64,000 nucleotides of DNA from Mitsuaria sp. GD03876 (GCF_029840635.1 NZ_JAOCCU010000005.1:124001-188000), one strand, 5' to 3'; positions 16,019 through 26,497 are shown, counted from the first letter of the stretch. The notes: generated by a model from the sequence alone, not told the origin. Numbers and translations: made by a program.

Positions 16019-18826
16019 TCACTCCCGGGGTTCCTTGTCGTGATGGGGGATGTCGCGGGGAACGCCGTCCGCGTCCGGCCCGGGTTCGTCGTCGAAGGCC
16101 GGCAGTGCGGGCGGCTCGCCCAACGGCAGCGCCAGGCTGAAGCGCGCGCCTCCCTGCGGCGTCGCCCGCTCGGCCCAGATCCGGCCGCCGTGGGCCTGCA
16201 TGATGGCACGGCAGATCGCCAGCCCCAGGCCGACGCCAGGCAGGTGCGACTCGCTGTGGCCCCGCTCGAATTTCTCGAACAGCTGCTCCTCGCGCCCCGG
16301 CGGCAGGCCGGGGCCGTTGTCCTCGACGGACAGGCGCATCTCTCCATGCCCGTCCAGGCTGCCGCCCAACCCGCCCTCGCCCGCCGCGCCGTGCGCGCGG
16401 GCGATCACGCGGATCTCGCTGCCCGGCGGCGTGTACTTCGCCGCGTTCTCCAGCAGGTTGGCCAGCACGCGCTCGATCAGCACCGCGTCCAGTTCCACCA
16501 GCGGCAGCGACGCCGGCACGTCCAGCACCACGCGATGCCGCGCCAGCGCGCCGCCCATCAGCTGCAGGCTGCTGCCGACGACCTCGTCCACCGGCTGCCA
16601 CTGCCGGTTGAGCTTGAGCGCGCCGCTCTGCAGCCGCGCCATGTCGAGCAGGTTGTGCACCATCGCGTTGATCCGCAGCGACTGCTGCTCGATCGCCAGC
16701 GCGGTCTCGGCGGCGCCGGCGTCGAGCTCGCGCCGCGTCAGCGTCTGCGCCAGCCCTTGCAGCGCCGCCAGCGGCGTGCGCAGGTCATGCGACAGCGCCG
16801 ACAGCAGCGAGTTGCGCAGCCGCTCCGATTCGATCTGCAGCAGCGCCTGCTGCGCCACCTCGACGTAATGCACCCGCTCCAGCGCCTGGCCGGCGATGCG
16901 CGCGGCGGTCTCCAGCTGGGCGCGCCGCTCCGGCAGCAGCAGCGTGCGCGCGTCGCCGGGCCGCAGCGCCAGCACGCCGCGGGTGCGCATCGGCGCGCGC
17001 AGCGGCAGGTAGAACCACTGGCTGCCCGGCAGCGTGTCGGTACCCAGCCCCGCCGCCTGTTCGTGGTCGAAGGCCCAGCGCGCGGTGCCGGCATCGGGCA
17101 GGTCGCCGACCGGCAGCCCAGGCTCGGCGGGCGACGGCTGCAGCCGGTCGTCGGGATCGAGCACGTACAGCAGCGCCCGTCCGCCGAATTGCTGCGTCAA
17201 CTGCTGCTCCGCCGTGGCGACGACCTGCTCGGTCTGCAGCGCGCCGGCCAGCTCGCGCGTCAGCTCGAACAGCCCCCGCGCCCTCGCCTCCCGATCGGAC
17301 GAGACCCGTGCCTCGTACCGCAAGCCCGCCGTCAACTGACCGGTGATCAGCCCGACCGCCAGCATCACCGCGAAGGTGATCACGTATTGCACGTCGCTGA
17401 CCGCCAGGCTGAGCCGCGGGGCAACGAAGAAGAAGTCGAACAGCGCGACGCTGAGGAAACTCGCCAGCACCGCCGGCCCGCGCCCCCAGCGCATCGCCAC
17501 GGCGACGACGCCCAGCAGGAACAGCATCACGATGTTGTCGTTGGCGATCCGGTGGGCCAGCGGCCAGCAGACGACCGCCACGCCGACGCAGGCCAGCGCC
17601 GCCCACAGGTAGCGCCGCGGCGCCGCGCCGAAACCCGGTCCCGGCGCGTCGTCGTTGACGCGCTGCGTGGCGGAGGCGCCGACCTGGATCAGGTCCAGCT
17701 CCGGCGCCGCGCGGCCCAGGTGGGCGGCCAGGTCGCGGCTGCCCCAGCGCCGCGGCGACGGCGCGCCGCGGCCCATCAACAGCTTGGACAGGTTGTGCTG
17801 GCGCGCGTACTCGGCCAGCGCCTGCGCCGGGTCCTGCGCGGACAGCACGGCCGTGGCCGCGCCCAGGTCCTGCGCCAGCCGCACCACGCGCAGCGTGCGT
17901 TCGCGCCGGGCGTCGGCGAGCCGGTGCAGCGCCGGTGTCTCGACATAGACCGCATGCCAGCTCACCGCCAGCTGCTGCGCGAGCTGCGCGGCGCTGCGCA
18001 CCACGGACTCGGCCTCGTCGCCGGGGCCGATGGCGCAGAGGATCGCCGCTTCGGTCTTCCAGACCGGCGCGATGCGCTCGTTGCTGCGCCAGGCCTGGAC
18101 GTCGTCCTCGACGCGGTCGGCGGTGCGGCGCAGCGCGAGCTCGCGCAGCGCCATCAGGTTGCCCTTGCGGAAGAAGTGCTGGCCGGCGCGCTCGGCCTGC
18201 GCGCCCTGGTAGACCTTGCCGGCCTTGAGCCGCGCCAGCAGCTCGTCGGCCGGCGTGTCGACCAGCACCACCTCGTCGGCGCGGTCGAAGAAGGTGTCGG
18301 GCAGCGTCTCCTGCACCCGCACGCCGGTGATGCCGCCGACGACGTCGTTCAGGCTCTCCAGGTGCTGGACGTTGACGGTCGTGTAGACGCTGATGCCGTT
18401 GGCCAGCAGTTCCTCGACGTCCTGCCAGCGCTTGGGATGGCGCGAGCCGGCGACGTTGGAGTGCGCCAGCTCGTCCACCAGGATCAGCGCGTCGGGCTGG
18501 CCGCGCAGCTGCTCGAGCGCGCCGTCCAGGTCGAACTCCGGCAGCGTGCGGCCGCGGTGGGCGACCTGCTGCATCGGCAGGCGCGGCAGGCCGTCCAGCA
18601 GCGCGGCGGTGTCGGCGCGGCCATGCGTCTCGACGACGCCGATCAGCGGCGCGCGGCCCTGCGCGGCCAGGTGGCGCGCGGCCTGCAGCATCGCGAAGGT
18701 CTTGCCGACCCCGGCCGACGCGCCGAAGTAGATCCGCAGCCGCCCGCGCGACTGCGCCGCTTCCTGTTGCCGCAGCTGCGCGAGCAGGCTGTCGGGGTCA
18801 GGTCTTTCGTCGGGGGCGGCGGGCAT
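16019..18826 (-). CDS. kdpD: Sensor histidine kinase KdpD
   Basis: 935 residues with the full KdpD order: N-terminal KdpD/Usp-like cytoplasmic half with Walker A GASAGVGKT (35-43), universal-stress-type region (~250-370), four closely spaced membrane helices (~400-500), a GAF-like region, HisKA with the phosphorylated His680 in ALSHDLRTPL, and the HATPase domain (ENAAKY, VEDNGPGLPPG, GVGLGLAI). It senses potassium limitation and turgor and controls KdpE. It lies 37 nt downstream of the porin gene and is followed at once by kdpE. Confidence 0.95.
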   Translation of the reverse strand: MPAAPDERPDPDSLLAQLRQQEAAQSRGRLRIYFGASAGVGKTFAMLQAARHLAAQGRAPLIGVVETHGRADTAALLDGLPRLPMQQVAHRGRTLPEFDLDGALEQLRGQPDALILVDELAHSNVAGSRHPKRWQDVEELLANGISVYTTVNVQHLESLNDVVGGITGVRVQETLPDTFFDRADEVVLVDTPADELLARLKAGKVYQGAQAERAGQHFFRKGNLMALRELALRRTADRVEDDVQAWRSNERIAPVWKTEAAILCAIGPGDEAESVVRSAAQLAQQLAVSWHAVYVETPALHRLADARRERTLRVVRLAQDLGAATAVLSAQDPAQALAEYARQHNLSKLLMGRGAPSPRRWGSRDLAAHLGRAAPELDLIQVGASATQRVNDDAPGPGFGAAPRRYLWAALACVGVAVVCWPLAHRIANDNIVMLFLLGVVAVAMRWGRGPAVLASFLSVALFDFFFVAPRLSLAVSDVQYVITFAVMLAVGLITGQLTAGLRYEARVSSDREARARGLFELTRELAGALQTEQVVATAEQQLTQQFGGRALLYVLDPDDRLQPSPAEPGLPVGDLPDAGTARWAFDHEQAAGLGTDTLPGSQWFYLPLRAPMRTRGVLALRPGDARTLLLPERRAQLETAARIAGQALERVHYVEVAQQALLQIESERLRNSLLSALSHDLRTPLAALQGLAQTLTRRELDAGAAETALAIEQQSLRINAMVHNLLDMARLQSGALKLNRQWQPVDEVVGSSLQLMGGALARHRVVLDVPASLPLVELDAVLIERVLANLLENAAKYTPPGSEIRVIARAHGAAGEGGLGGSLDGHGEMRLSVEDNGPGLPPGREEQLFEKFERGHSESHLPGVGLGLAICRAIMQAHGGRIWAERATPQGGARFSLALPLGEPPALPAFDDEPGPDADGVPRDIPHHDKEPRE

Positions 18827-18863
18827 CCGGCGATTCTCTCCCTGGAAGGCGGTTCATGGGGGG

Positions 18864-19712
18864 TCAGAACGTCTTGGCAACGCCCAGCACCACGCCGGTG
18901 TCGCCCAGGCGCTTCGCGCGCCGCGCGGCGCTGTCGCCGGCCTGGTAGAAGGCCTTGTCCGCGTCGGTGCCGACGACGGCCAGCGACAGCGTCAGGCCGC
19001 CCAGCGCCTTCATCTCCTTGCTGACCGACAGCTTCCAGTCGGTGTAGGACAGGTCGCCGTACTTGCGCACCCACAGGTGGCCCAGGTGCACGCCGGCGTT
19101 GAACCCCTGCCCCAACTCGAAGCCGTAGTTCAGGTCCAGGTAGGCCGTGCCCTTGGACGAGCCCTTGGCCGGCAGCGCGTTGAAGTAGGCGTAGCCGGCG
19201 GTCTCGCCGTCCAGGCCGAAGTAGTCGGTCGCGGCCACCGACAGCTTGGCCGAGAAGGCGCCGGCGGTGACGGCGGCGTAGACGTCGACGTTGTCGTACT
19301 TGTTCGAGGTCGGCTGGCCGGGCGCGGCGTTCAGGCGAGCGCCGGGATACAGGTAGGCCAGCGCGCCGACGTCCAGCGTGATCGCGTCGGTCACCGCCAG
19401 CTTGTAGCCGCCGTACAGGTCCCACTCCATGCCGGCGCCGTTGTTGTAGCTGTTGCCCGAGACGTTGGACGCCCAGGTGCCCAGGTACAGGCCGCTGGCG
19501 TGGCTGTAGTCGAAGCCGGCCTGCACCGCCGGACGCTTCCAGGTCTGGCTGATGCCGCGGAAGCGGTAGTCGGAGACGAAGGCGACGTTGCCGGTGAAGG
19601 TGTGTTCCGGCGTCGGCGCCGGCGCGGCGGCCGGGGCTTCGCCCTCGGCGCGCGCCGCGGCGTGCAGGAGGCAGGAGGAGATCAGGAACAGCGAGAGAAG
19701 ACGGGTTTTCAT
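18864..19712 (-). CDS. TorF-type putative porin (TIGR02001) embedded in the kdp operon
   Basis: 282 residues with a Sec signal (MKTRLLSLFLISSCLLHAAARA) and a low-complexity APAAAPAPTPEH linker, then beta-barrel repeats beginning HTFTGNVAFVSDYRFRGISQ, the hallmark of the TorF/Gcw_chp outer-membrane family. It ends in ...VVLGVAKTF, with a terminal Phe as expected for barrel insertion. Its place between kdpC and kdpD suggests it admits potassium, or is at least co-regulated with the Kdp pump. Porin identity is well supported; the substrate is inferred from context. Confidence 0.85.
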   Translation of the reverse strand: MKTRLLSLFLISSCLLHAAARAEGEAPAAAPAPTPEHTFTGNVAFVSDYRFRGISQTWKRPAVQAGFDYSHASGLYLGTWASNVSGNSYNNGAGMEWDLYGGYKLAVTDAITLDVGALAYLYPGARLNAAPGQPTSNKYDNVDVYAAVTAGAFSAKLSVAATDYFGLDGETAGYAYFNALPAKGSSKGTAYLDLNYGFELGQGFNAGVHLGHLWVRKYGDLSYTDWKLSVSKEMKALGGLTLSLAVVGTDADKAFYQAGDSAARRAKRLGDTGVVLGVAKTF

Positions 19713-19814
19713 GACGATGAGGAATGGGCGCAGGCAACCGGGCCGGAGCCCGCGAGCACCTGCGCGATGGAAGTCGATGGGTGGGGCGGCCGCGGCCCCT
19801 GCCGCGGCCGTGGG

Positions 19815-20447
19815 TCAGGCGGCCGGCGTGGACGCCGCCGGTTCGGCGGGCGTGGCGGCCTTCTGGCCCGGCGCCTTGTCCAGCGCCAGGTTGAGCTTGA
19901 GCACGTTGACGCGGGGCTCGCCGAGCACGGCGAGGTCGCGGGCCTCGGTGTGCGCCTGGATCAGGCGCTGGACGGCGTCGACCGGCAGGCCGCGCTCGCG
20001 CGCGACGCGGACGGCCTGGTAGCGGGCCGCGGCCATGCTGATGTGCGGGTCCAGGCCGCTGGCCGAGGCGCTGACCAGGTCGACCGGCACCGGCAGCGGG
20101 TTGCCCGGATCGGCGGCCTTGAGCGCCTCCAGGCGCGCCTTGACCGCGTCGGTCAGCGCCGGGTTGGTCGGGCCCTGGTTGGAGCCGCCGGAGCCCGCGG
20201 CGTTGTTGCCCATCGGCGCGGTGGCCGACGGGCGGCCCCAGAAGTAGCGCGGCGACGAGAAGCTCTGCCCGATCAGCCCGGAGCCGACCAGTTGGCCGTT
20301 CTCGGTGATCAGGCTGCCCTCGGCCTGGAACGGGAACAGCGTCTTGCCCACGCCGGTCACGACGGCCGGGTACAGCAGCCCGGTGACGGCGCTGAGCAGC
20401 GCGAAGCCGACGAGCGCGGGGCGCAGCATCTTGAGAGTGGCATTCAT
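19815..20447 (-). CDS. kdpC: Potassium-transporting ATPase subunit KdpC
   Basis: 210 residues. One N-terminal membrane anchor ([20 protein letters not shown]) and the conserved periplasmic part [30 protein letters not shown] and [22 protein letters not shown]. KdpC is a small essential subunit of the pump, thought to assist potassium binding. The C-terminal tail ([20 protein letters not shown]) is longer than usual. It follows kdpB by 16 nt. Confidence 0.95.
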   Translation of the reverse strand: MNATLKMLRPALVGFALLSAVTGLLYPAVVTGVGKTLFPFQAEGSLITENGQLVGSGLIGQSFSSPRYFWGRPSATAPMGNNAAGSGGSNQGPTNPALTDAVKARLEALKAADPGNPLPVPVDLVSASASGLDPHISMAAARYQAVRVARERGLPVDAVQRLIQAHTEARDLAVLGEPRVNVLKLNLALDKAPGQKAATPAEPAASTPAA

Positions 20448-20463
20448 GGTGAGTTCCTCCGCG

Positions 20464-22692
20464 TCACACGAGACGCAGCGCGACCAGCAGCAGGTCGATG
20501 AGCTTGATGCCGGCGAAGGGCACGACCAGGCCGCCCAGGCCGTAGATCCACAGGTTGCGGCGCAGCAGCGCGGCCGCGCCGATGGGCCGGTAGGCGACGC
20601 CCTTCAAGGCCAGCGGGATCAGCGCGACGATGATCAGCGCGTTGAAGATCACCGCCGACAGGATGGCCGAGGCCGGGCTGTGCAGGCCCATCACGTTGAG
20701 CGCGCCCAGCTGCGGGTACACGCCCAGGAACATCGCCGGGATGATGGCGAAGTACTTCGCGACGTCGTTGGCGATCGAGAACGTGGTCAGCGAGCCGCGC
20801 GTCATCAGCAGCTGCTTGCCGGTCTCCACGATCTCCAGCAGCTTGGTCGGGTTGGAGTCCAGGTCGACCATGTTGCCGGCCTCCTTGGCGGCCTGCGTGC
20901 CGCTGGCCATCGCCACCGCCACGTCGGCCTGGGCCAGCGCGGGGGCGTCGTTGGTGCCGTCGCCGGTCATCGCGACCAGCCGGCCCTCGGCCTGGTAGTC
21001 GCGGATCAGCTTGAGCTTGGCCTCCGGCGTGGCCTCGGCGAGGAAGTCGTCGACGCCGGCTTCGGCCGCGATGGCCGCGGCGGTGAGGCGGTTGTCGCCG
21101 GTGATCATCACCGTGCGGATGCCCATCTTGCGCAGCTGCGCGAAGCGCTCCTTGATGCCGCCCTTGACGATGTCCTTGAGCTCGACGACGCCCAGCACGC
21201 GGGCCTGGCCGTCGCTCAGGTCGGCCACCACCAGCGGCGTGGAGCCGCGGCGCGCGACCTCCTCGGCCACCGCGGTGACCTGGGCCGGCATCTGGCCGCC
21301 GTGCTGCTCGACGAAGCGGCGGATCGCGTCCACCGCGCCCTTGCGCAGCTGGCGCCTGGGGTGGTCCGGATCGCCGAAGTCGACGCCGCTCATGCGGGTC
21401 TGCGCGGTGAAGGGCACGAAGTGCGCCTGCAGCGCCGCCAGCTCGCGCTCGCGCAGGTTGAAGCGCTGCTTGGCCAGCACGACGACGCTGCGCCCCTCGG
21501 GCGTCTCGTCGGCCAGCGAGGCCAGTTGCGCGGCGTCCGCCAGCGCCTGCTCCTGCAGCGTCGGGGCCGGCAGGAAGGCGCTGGCCTGGCGGTTGCCCAG
21601 CGTGATCGTGCCGGTCTTGTCCAGCATCAGCACGTCGACGTCGCCGGCGGCCTCGACCGCGCGACCGGAGGTCGCGATGACGTTGGCCTGCATCAGGCGG
21701 CTCATGCCGGCCACGCCGATGGCCGACAGCAGGCCGCCGATGGTGGTCGGGATCAGGCACACGAGCAGCGAGACCAGGGCGGTGATCGACACCACGGTGC
21801 CGGCGCCGGCCGCCTCCACGCTGAACAGCGAGTACGGCAGCAGCGTCACCGTGACGACCAGGAACACCAGGGTCAGCGCGACCAGCAGGATGGTCAGCGC
21901 GATCTCGTTGGGCGTCTTCTGGCGCTTGGCGCTCTCGACCATCGCGATCATGCGGTCGAGGAAGGCCTCGCCCGGGTTGACGGCGATGCGCACGACGACC
22001 CAGTCCGACAGCACGCGGGTGCCGCCGGTGACGGCGGAGAAGTCGCCGCCGGACTCGCGGATCACCGGCGCGGATTCGCCGGTGATGGCGCTCTCGTCGA
22101 CCGAGGCGACGCCCTCGATGACCTCGCCGTCCAGCGGCACCAGGTCGCCGGCTTCCACCAGCACGACGTGGCCCTTGCGCAGCTCCTCGGAGGCGACCGG
22201 GTGCCAGGACGAGCCATGGCGCGGCACCTCGAGCTTCTTCGCCCAGGTCTTGGCCTTGAGGCCGCGCAGCGACGCGGCCTGCGCCTTGGAGCGGCCTTCG
22301 GCGAGCGCCTCGGCGAAGTTGGCGAACAGCACGGTGAACCACAGCCACAGCGCGATCGCGAGCATGAAGCCCGGGCCCTCGGCGCCGGCCAGCTCGGGCT
22401 TGGCGAAGCTCGCCAGCCACAGGCCGGTGGTGAGGATGCTGCCGGCGTAGACGACGAACATCACCGGGTTGCGCAGTTGCACCGACGGCGCGAGCTTGGC
22501 GAAGGACTGGGCGATGGCGGGCTTCACCAGCGCGGGGTCGAACAGCCCGGTGCGGGCGTTCGCGCGGGGCGGCTGCGGGTCCTGTCCTTGCGGACCGGAC
22601 GGCGACGGGCCGGTGGGCTTGACGCCGCCCAGGACCTCGGCGCGGGCGTTGGCCGGCACGGAGGTATGAAGGGTCTTCAGTTGGTTGGTCAT
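20464..22692 (-). CDS. kdpB: Potassium-transporting P-type ATPase subunit KdpB
   Basis: 742 residues. P-type ATPase motifs: phosphorylated Asp358 in [10 protein letters not shown], actuator TGES (204-207), and hinge [16 protein letters not shown]. KdpB is the ATP-hydrolysing subunit of KdpFABC in the inner membrane. The first ~50 residues are a Pro/Gly-rich extension ([15 protein letters not shown]) compared with the E. coli protein. The TGES serine is the residue phosphorylated in E. coli when the pump is shut off by high potassium, and it is retained here. Confidence 0.96.
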   Translation of the reverse strand: MTNQLKTLHTSVPANARAEVLGGVKPTGPSPSGPQGQDPQPPRANARTGLFDPALVKPAIAQSFAKLAPSVQLRNPVMFVVYAGSILTTGLWLASFAKPELAGAEGPGFMLAIALWLWFTVLFANFAEALAEGRSKAQAASLRGLKAKTWAKKLEVPRHGSSWHPVASEELRKGHVVLVEAGDLVPLDGEVIEGVASVDESAITGESAPVIRESGGDFSAVTGGTRVLSDWVVVRIAVNPGEAFLDRMIAMVESAKRQKTPNEIALTILLVALTLVFLVVTVTLLPYSLFSVEAAGAGTVVSITALVSLLVCLIPTTIGGLLSAIGVAGMSRLMQANVIATSGRAVEAAGDVDVLMLDKTGTITLGNRQASAFLPAPTLQEQALADAAQLASLADETPEGRSVVVLAKQRFNLRERELAALQAHFVPFTAQTRMSGVDFGDPDHPRRQLRKGAVDAIRRFVEQHGGQMPAQVTAVAEEVARRGSTPLVVADLSDGQARVLGVVELKDIVKGGIKERFAQLRKMGIRTVMITGDNRLTAAAIAAEAGVDDFLAEATPEAKLKLIRDYQAEGRLVAMTGDGTNDAPALAQADVAVAMASGTQAAKEAGNMVDLDSNPTKLLEIVETGKQLLMTRGSLTTFSIANDVAKYFAIIPAMFLGVYPQLGALNVMGLHSPASAILSAVIFNALIIVALIPLALKGVAYRPIGAAALLRRNLWIYGLGGLVVPFAGIKLIDLLLVALRLV

Positions 22693-22708
22693 GTCAGGCT
22701 CCGAAGGG

Positions 22709-24502
22709 TCACTTCCAGAGCGTCAGGTGCTCGACGACGGGGCCGAGCGCGAGCGCGGGCACGTAGTTGAGGAGGCCGACGAGCAGCACGGTGCCGATGA
22801 GCATCGCGACGAACAGCGGGCCGTGGGTGGGCAGCGTGCCCTCGCCGACGGGGATGCGCTTCTTGGCGGCCAGGCTGCCGGCGATGGCCAGCACCGGCAC
22901 GATCACCAGGAAGCGGCCGAGCCACATCGCGATGCCCAGCAGCGTGTTGTAGAACGGCGTGTTGGCGGACAGCCCGGCGAAGGCGCTGCCGTTGTTGTTG
23001 GCCGCGGAGGTGAAGGCGTAGAGGATCTCGCTGAAGCCGTGGGCGCCGGGGTTGGCGATGCCGGCCTTGCCGTCGGCGGCCAGGACCGCGATGGCGGTGC
23101 CCGCGAGCACGACGATCGGCGTGACCAGGATGGCCACGGCGCTCATCTTCATCTCGAAGGGTTCGATCTTCTTGCCCAGGTACTCCGGGGTGCGGCCGAT
23201 CATCAGGCCGGCGATGAAGACGGCCAGGATCGCGAAGATCAGCATGCCGTACAGGCCGGTGCCGACGCCGCCGAAGACCACCTCGCCGAGCTGCATCATC
23301 ACCAGCGGCACGGCGCCGCCGATGGGGGTGAAGCTGTCGTGCATCGCGTTCACCGCGCCGCAGGAGGCGGCGGTGGTGACGACGGCGAACAGCGAGCTGG
23401 CGGCGATGCCGAAGCGGGTCTCCTTGCCTTCCATGTTGCCGCCGGCCTGCAGCTCGGTGGCCTGGATGTCGACGCCCTGGGCGGCGACGAGCGGGTTGCC
23501 GGCCTGTTCGGCGGGGGTGGCGATGAGCACGCCCACGACGAACAGCACCGTCATCGCGGCCAGGATCGCGCCGCCCTGGCGGCGGTCGCCGACGAGCTGG
23601 CCGAAGCTCAGGCACAGCGCGGCGGGGATCACGAAGATCGCCACGATCTGCAGCAGGTTGGTCAGCGGGGTCGGGTTCTCGTACGGATGGGCGGAGTTGG
23701 CGTTGAAGAAGCCGCCGCCGTTGGTGCCCAGCATCTTGATCGCCTCCTGCGAGGCGACCGGGCCCATGGCGAGCTGCTGCTCGCGGGTGCGCTGGTTCTC
23801 CATGACGGGCTGGCCCTTGTCGTCCTTGAGCGGCTGGCCGTCGGCGCCGAGCTTGGGCGTCTGGTAGTCCTGGGCCTCGACGGTCTGCACGGTCTTGTAG
23901 CCGTCGAAGTTCTGGATCACGCCCTGCTGGACGAAGACCAGCGCCAGGACGAGGGACAGGGGCAGCAGCAGCCAGAGGGTGCAGCGGGTGATGTCGGCCC
24001 AGAAGTTGCCGACGTGGCCGGAGAGGCGCGAGGCGAAGCCGCGGATCAGCGCGAAGACGACGGCGATGCCGGTGGCGGCGGACAGGAAGTTCTGCACCGT
24101 CAGCGCCAGCATCTGGGTGAGGTAGCTCATCGTCGACTCGCCGCCGTAGCCCTGCCAGTTGGTGTTGGCGACGAAGCTGATGGCGGTGTTGAAGGCGGAG
24201 TCGGGCGTGACGGCGCCCATCCCTTGCGGGTTGAGCGGCAGCACGCCCTGCAGGCGCTGCAGCAGGTAGACGGCGATGACGCCGAGGAAGTTGAAGACCA
24301 GCAGCGCGATGGCGTACTGCTTCCAGCCCATGCCGTCGTCGGGCTTGATGCCGGCGAGGCGGAAGATCGGGCGCTCGATGGCGGCGATCCAGCGCGGGAC
24401 GCGGCCCTGCGCGAGGGCGGTGATCCAGCGCGACAGCGGCCAGGCGAGCGCCAGCGTGACGGCGAGGTAGAGGGCCAGGTTGGCCCAGGCGAGGTTGGTC
24501 AT
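22709..24502 (-). CDS. kdpA: Potassium-transporting ATPase subunit KdpA
   Basis: 597 residues with about ten membrane helices. KdpA belongs to the superfamily of potassium transporters with four pore-loop repeats; blocks seen include [35 protein letters not shown] and [11 protein letters not shown]. It selects and conducts K+ in the KdpFABC complex. The start at 24502 is 1 nt after the kdpF stop. Confidence 0.96.
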   Translation of the reverse strand: MTNLAWANLALYLAVTLALAWPLSRWITALAQGRVPRWIAAIERPIFRLAGIKPDDGMGWKQYAIALLVFNFLGVIAVYLLQRLQGVLPLNPQGMGAVTPDSAFNTAISFVANTNWQGYGGESTMSYLTQMLALTVQNFLSAATGIAVVFALIRGFASRLSGHVGNFWADITRCTLWLLLPLSLVLALVFVQQGVIQNFDGYKTVQTVEAQDYQTPKLGADGQPLKDDKGQPVMENQRTREQQLAMGPVASQEAIKMLGTNGGGFFNANSAHPYENPTPLTNLLQIVAIFVIPAALCLSFGQLVGDRRQGGAILAAMTVLFVVGVLIATPAEQAGNPLVAAQGVDIQATELQAGGNMEGKETRFGIAASSLFAVVTTAASCGAVNAMHDSFTPIGGAVPLVMMQLGEVVFGGVGTGLYGMLIFAILAVFIAGLMIGRTPEYLGKKIEPFEMKMSAVAILVTPIVVLAGTAIAVLAADGKAGIANPGAHGFSEILYAFTSAANNNGSAFAGLSANTPFYNTLLGIAMWLGRFLVIVPVLAIAGSLAAKKRIPVGEGTLPTHGPLFVAMLIGTVLLVGLLNYVPALALGPVVEHLTLWK

Positions 24503-24503
24503 G

Positions 24504-24593
24504 TCAGAACTCCTCGGCTCGCCAGAGGGCGATCAGGAGGTAGACGAACAGACCGGTGGACAGGAGTCCGGTCAGCCAGTAGAGCGCGCTCAT
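24504..24593 (-). CDS. kdpF: KdpF small subunit
   Basis: 29 codons: [20 protein letters not shown] then IALWRAEEF, the expected single-helix KdpF that stabilises KdpFABC. It is directly followed by kdpA. Its ATG overlaps the stop of a further small membrane peptide gene (24590-24682) by 4 nt. Confidence 0.88.
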   Translation of the reverse strand: MSALYWLTGLLSTGLFVYLLIALWRAEEF

Positions 24594-24682
24594 TGCTTGC
24601 CCTCCAGGCGGTGGCTGGCGACCGCCAGCCCCACCGCCACGAGGAACAGCACGACGCTCAATCCGAGGAAGAGTGCATCCAT
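24590..24682 (-). CDS. 30-residue single-helix membrane peptide leading the kdp operon
   Basis: ATG at 24682 opens MDALFLGLSVVLFLVAVGLA followed by [10 protein letters not shown] and TGA. It is one hydrophobic helix of ~20 residues with a short positively charged tail. The TGA overlaps the kdpF ATG (ATGA), so it is probably translated with the operon. It is about the size of KdpF but has no obvious sequence likeness to it. No good Shine-Dalgarno sequence is seen before it. It may be a second accessory peptide of the pump; it is too short for ordinary gene finders. Confidence 0.6.
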   Translation of the reverse strand: MDALFLGLSVVLFLVAVGLAVASHRLEGKQ

Positions 24683-24777
24683 GTTTTTGGGGACCCATGC
24701 CCCCGGGATGAGGGCGTGATGGGATGGATGGACTCTAGGAACGGGCGGGTCAAGAGCGCGTAGAAGGTGGGGGGTGG

Positions 24778-24796
24778 GGTATCAAGATTCCATAAA
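24778..24796 (-). promoter_or_regulatory. Candidate KdpE-type operator upstream of kdp
   Basis: Read on the minus strand, TTTATGGAATCTTGATACC lies about 95 nt before the first kdp-operon start codon. From memory it agrees at about 12 of 19 places with the E. coli KdpE site (TTTATA...TTTACACC). It falls in the short gap between the DMT gene and the operon, where the kdp promoter should be. Weak evidence. Confidence 0.3.
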
Positions 24797-24814
24797 GACG
24801 GGGATGACTGCCCC

Positions 24815-25759
24815 TCAAACCGCCAGCCCGGCGGCCCTCCTCGCGTGCCCCCAGGCGATCAGGCCGACCCCGCCGAGGATGACGACGGTGCCCGCGAGCA
24901 TCGGCGTGCCGATCGCCTCGCCGGCGAGCCAGTAGCCCAGCAGCATGGCGACCAGCGCGTTCACGTACTCGTTGCTCGTCGCCAGGCCGGCGCTGGCGTG
25001 GTGAAGGATGTAGACGTAGGCCGAGTACGCCACCATCGACCCGAACACCACCAGGTAGGCGAAAGCCAGCCACGCGGAGGGAGGGACGGACGCCGGCCAG
25101 GTCTCCCCCTTGGCCAGCGCCATCGGCACCAGGCAGAGCGCGCCGCCGAGCATCTGCGCGGGCGCGGAGAGGCCGCCTCGCGGCAAGTCCAGCCGCGGCT
25201 GCAGCACGACGGCGAGCGACATCCCCGCGCAGGCCAGCAGCACGGCGATGGAGCCGAACCAGTTGGCCTGCAGCGCCTTGTCCGCATGGATCAGCAGCAC
25301 GCCGGCGATGCCCAGGCCGACGCCCAGCCATTCGACCGCCAGCGCGCGGCCGCCGCGCAGCCGGTCGAAGACAAGCGCGAACATCGGCCCGCAGGCGTAG
25401 ATGACCGCGGCGGCACTGGAGGAGATGTGGCCCACGGCCAGGCACACGAAGCCGTTGCCCACGCTGACCATCAGGAAGCCCATTGCCAGAGCGTTGCGCC
25501 ACTGGCGCCAGGAGGGCCAGGGCGCGCCCTTGAAGCGCATCAGCGCGAAGAGGAGCACGCCGGCGGTGGCGTAACGCGTGGCGGCCAGCAGGAACGGCGG
25601 CAGGCCGGCGATGGCGACCTTGATGGCGAGGTAGGTGGAGCCCCAGATCACGTAGACCAGGGCGAGGCACCAGAGCAGCTTGGTGTTGAGGCCCGGGGAC
25701 GTGGCGGGGCCGGCGGGAGTGGCGGCGGCGACGGGCGTGGCGGGGGTGATGGAGGACAT
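24815..25759 (-). CDS. EamA/DMT-superfamily exporter
   Basis: 314 residues, ten predicted helices in two EamA halves. LLWCLALVYVIWGSTYLAIK opens the first half and YACGPMFALVFDRLRGGRAL its end; HASAGLATSNEYVNALVAML closes the second. Resembles YedA-type drug/metabolite exporters. Substrate unknown. It shares the strand with the kdp operon and lies 132 nt upstream of it. Confidence 0.85.
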   Translation of the reverse strand: MSSITPATPVAAATPAGPATSPGLNTKLLWCLALVYVIWGSTYLAIKVAIAGLPPFLLAATRYATAGVLLFALMRFKGAPWPSWRQWRNALAMGFLMVSVGNGFVCLAVGHISSSAAAVIYACGPMFALVFDRLRGGRALAVEWLGVGLGIAGVLLIHADKALQANWFGSIAVLLACAGMSLAVVLQPRLDLPRGGLSAPAQMLGGALCLVPMALAKGETWPASVPPSAWLAFAYLVVFGSMVAYSAYVYILHHASAGLATSNEYVNALVAMLLGYWLAGEAIGTPMLAGTVVILGGVGLIAWGHARRAAGLAV

Positions 25760-25857
25760 CCCGGAAGGCTAGGAGGCCCGGGCGCCTCGCGGAAGCCGAC
25801 GTGTCGGCAAAGGTCCGTTGTCCGCGCGACAACGCGATGCTGCCTAGGATCGCGCTC

Positions 25858-26418
25858 ATGAACGAACGTCAACTCTTCCTCGTCGGCAGCGGTCGAAGCA
25901 ACGGGAACTCCGAGCAACTGGCGCGCCGCGCCGCGCTCGGTGCTCCGGATGCGGAGCAACGCTGGATCCATCTCCTCGACCATGCGCTGCCGCCCTTCAT
26001 CGACCGACGGCATGACGCGATCCCGCTCTACCCGGCGCCCACCGGGGCGGAGAAGCTGCTGCTCGACGCGACGCTGTGGGCGGACCACCTGATCTTCGTG
26101 TCGCCGCTGTACTGGTACGCCATGCCGGCGGACATCAAGCGCTACCTCGACTTCTGGAGCGCGTGGCTGCGGCATCCGACCGCGGACTTCAAGGCGACGA
26201 TGGCGGGCAAGCGGCTGTCGGTCGTGACCTCGGTCAGCGACGAGGACCTCGAGGTGGCGACGCCGATGATCAAGTCCTACGAGCTGACCGCCAAGTACAT
26301 GGGCATGGCGATGGGCGAAGTGATCGTGGGCTACGGCAATCGGCCCGGCGAGGTGCTGTTGGACGAGCGCCTGCTCGACCAGGTCGATGCGATGCTGAAG
26401 GCGCCGGCGGCGCGCTGA
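25858..26418 (+). CDS. Flavodoxin-like NAD(P)H-dependent oxidoreductase
   Basis: 186 residues from ATG 25858. LFLVGSGRSNGNSEQLARRA is the flavin phosphate-binding loop of the flavodoxin fold; HLIFVSPLYWYAMPADIKRYLDF is the second flavin-contacting block, typical of the NADPH-dependent FMN reductase/modulator-of-drug-activity group. It probably reduces quinones or nitro compounds using FMN. Two in-frame upstream starts exist (GTG 25801, ATG 25837); the chosen one has an AGGAT about 7 nt upstream and best matches family N-termini. It is followed by a LysR regulator on the same strand. Confidence 0.8.
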   Translation: MNERQLFLVGSGRSNGNSEQLARRAALGAPDAEQRWIHLLDHALPPFIDRRHDAIPLYPAPTGAEKLLLDATLWADHLIFVSPLYWYAMPADIKRYLDFWSAWLRHPTADFKATMAGKRLSVVTSVSDEDLEVATPMIKSYELTAKYMGMAMGEVIVGYGNRPGEVLLDERLLDQVDAMLKAPAAR

Positions 26419-26497
26419 TCCAGCGTGACGGGCGTCGGCCCGCAGGACATCGGGTAAGGTGGCCGGCTTGCGCCCTTCCCCACCAGGTGTCCCCGCG

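Noticed and set aside
15731-19024. 1097-codon open frame opposite kdpD
   Set aside because: Low-complexity Arg/Gln/His-rich translation; kdpD on the other strand has every family motif.
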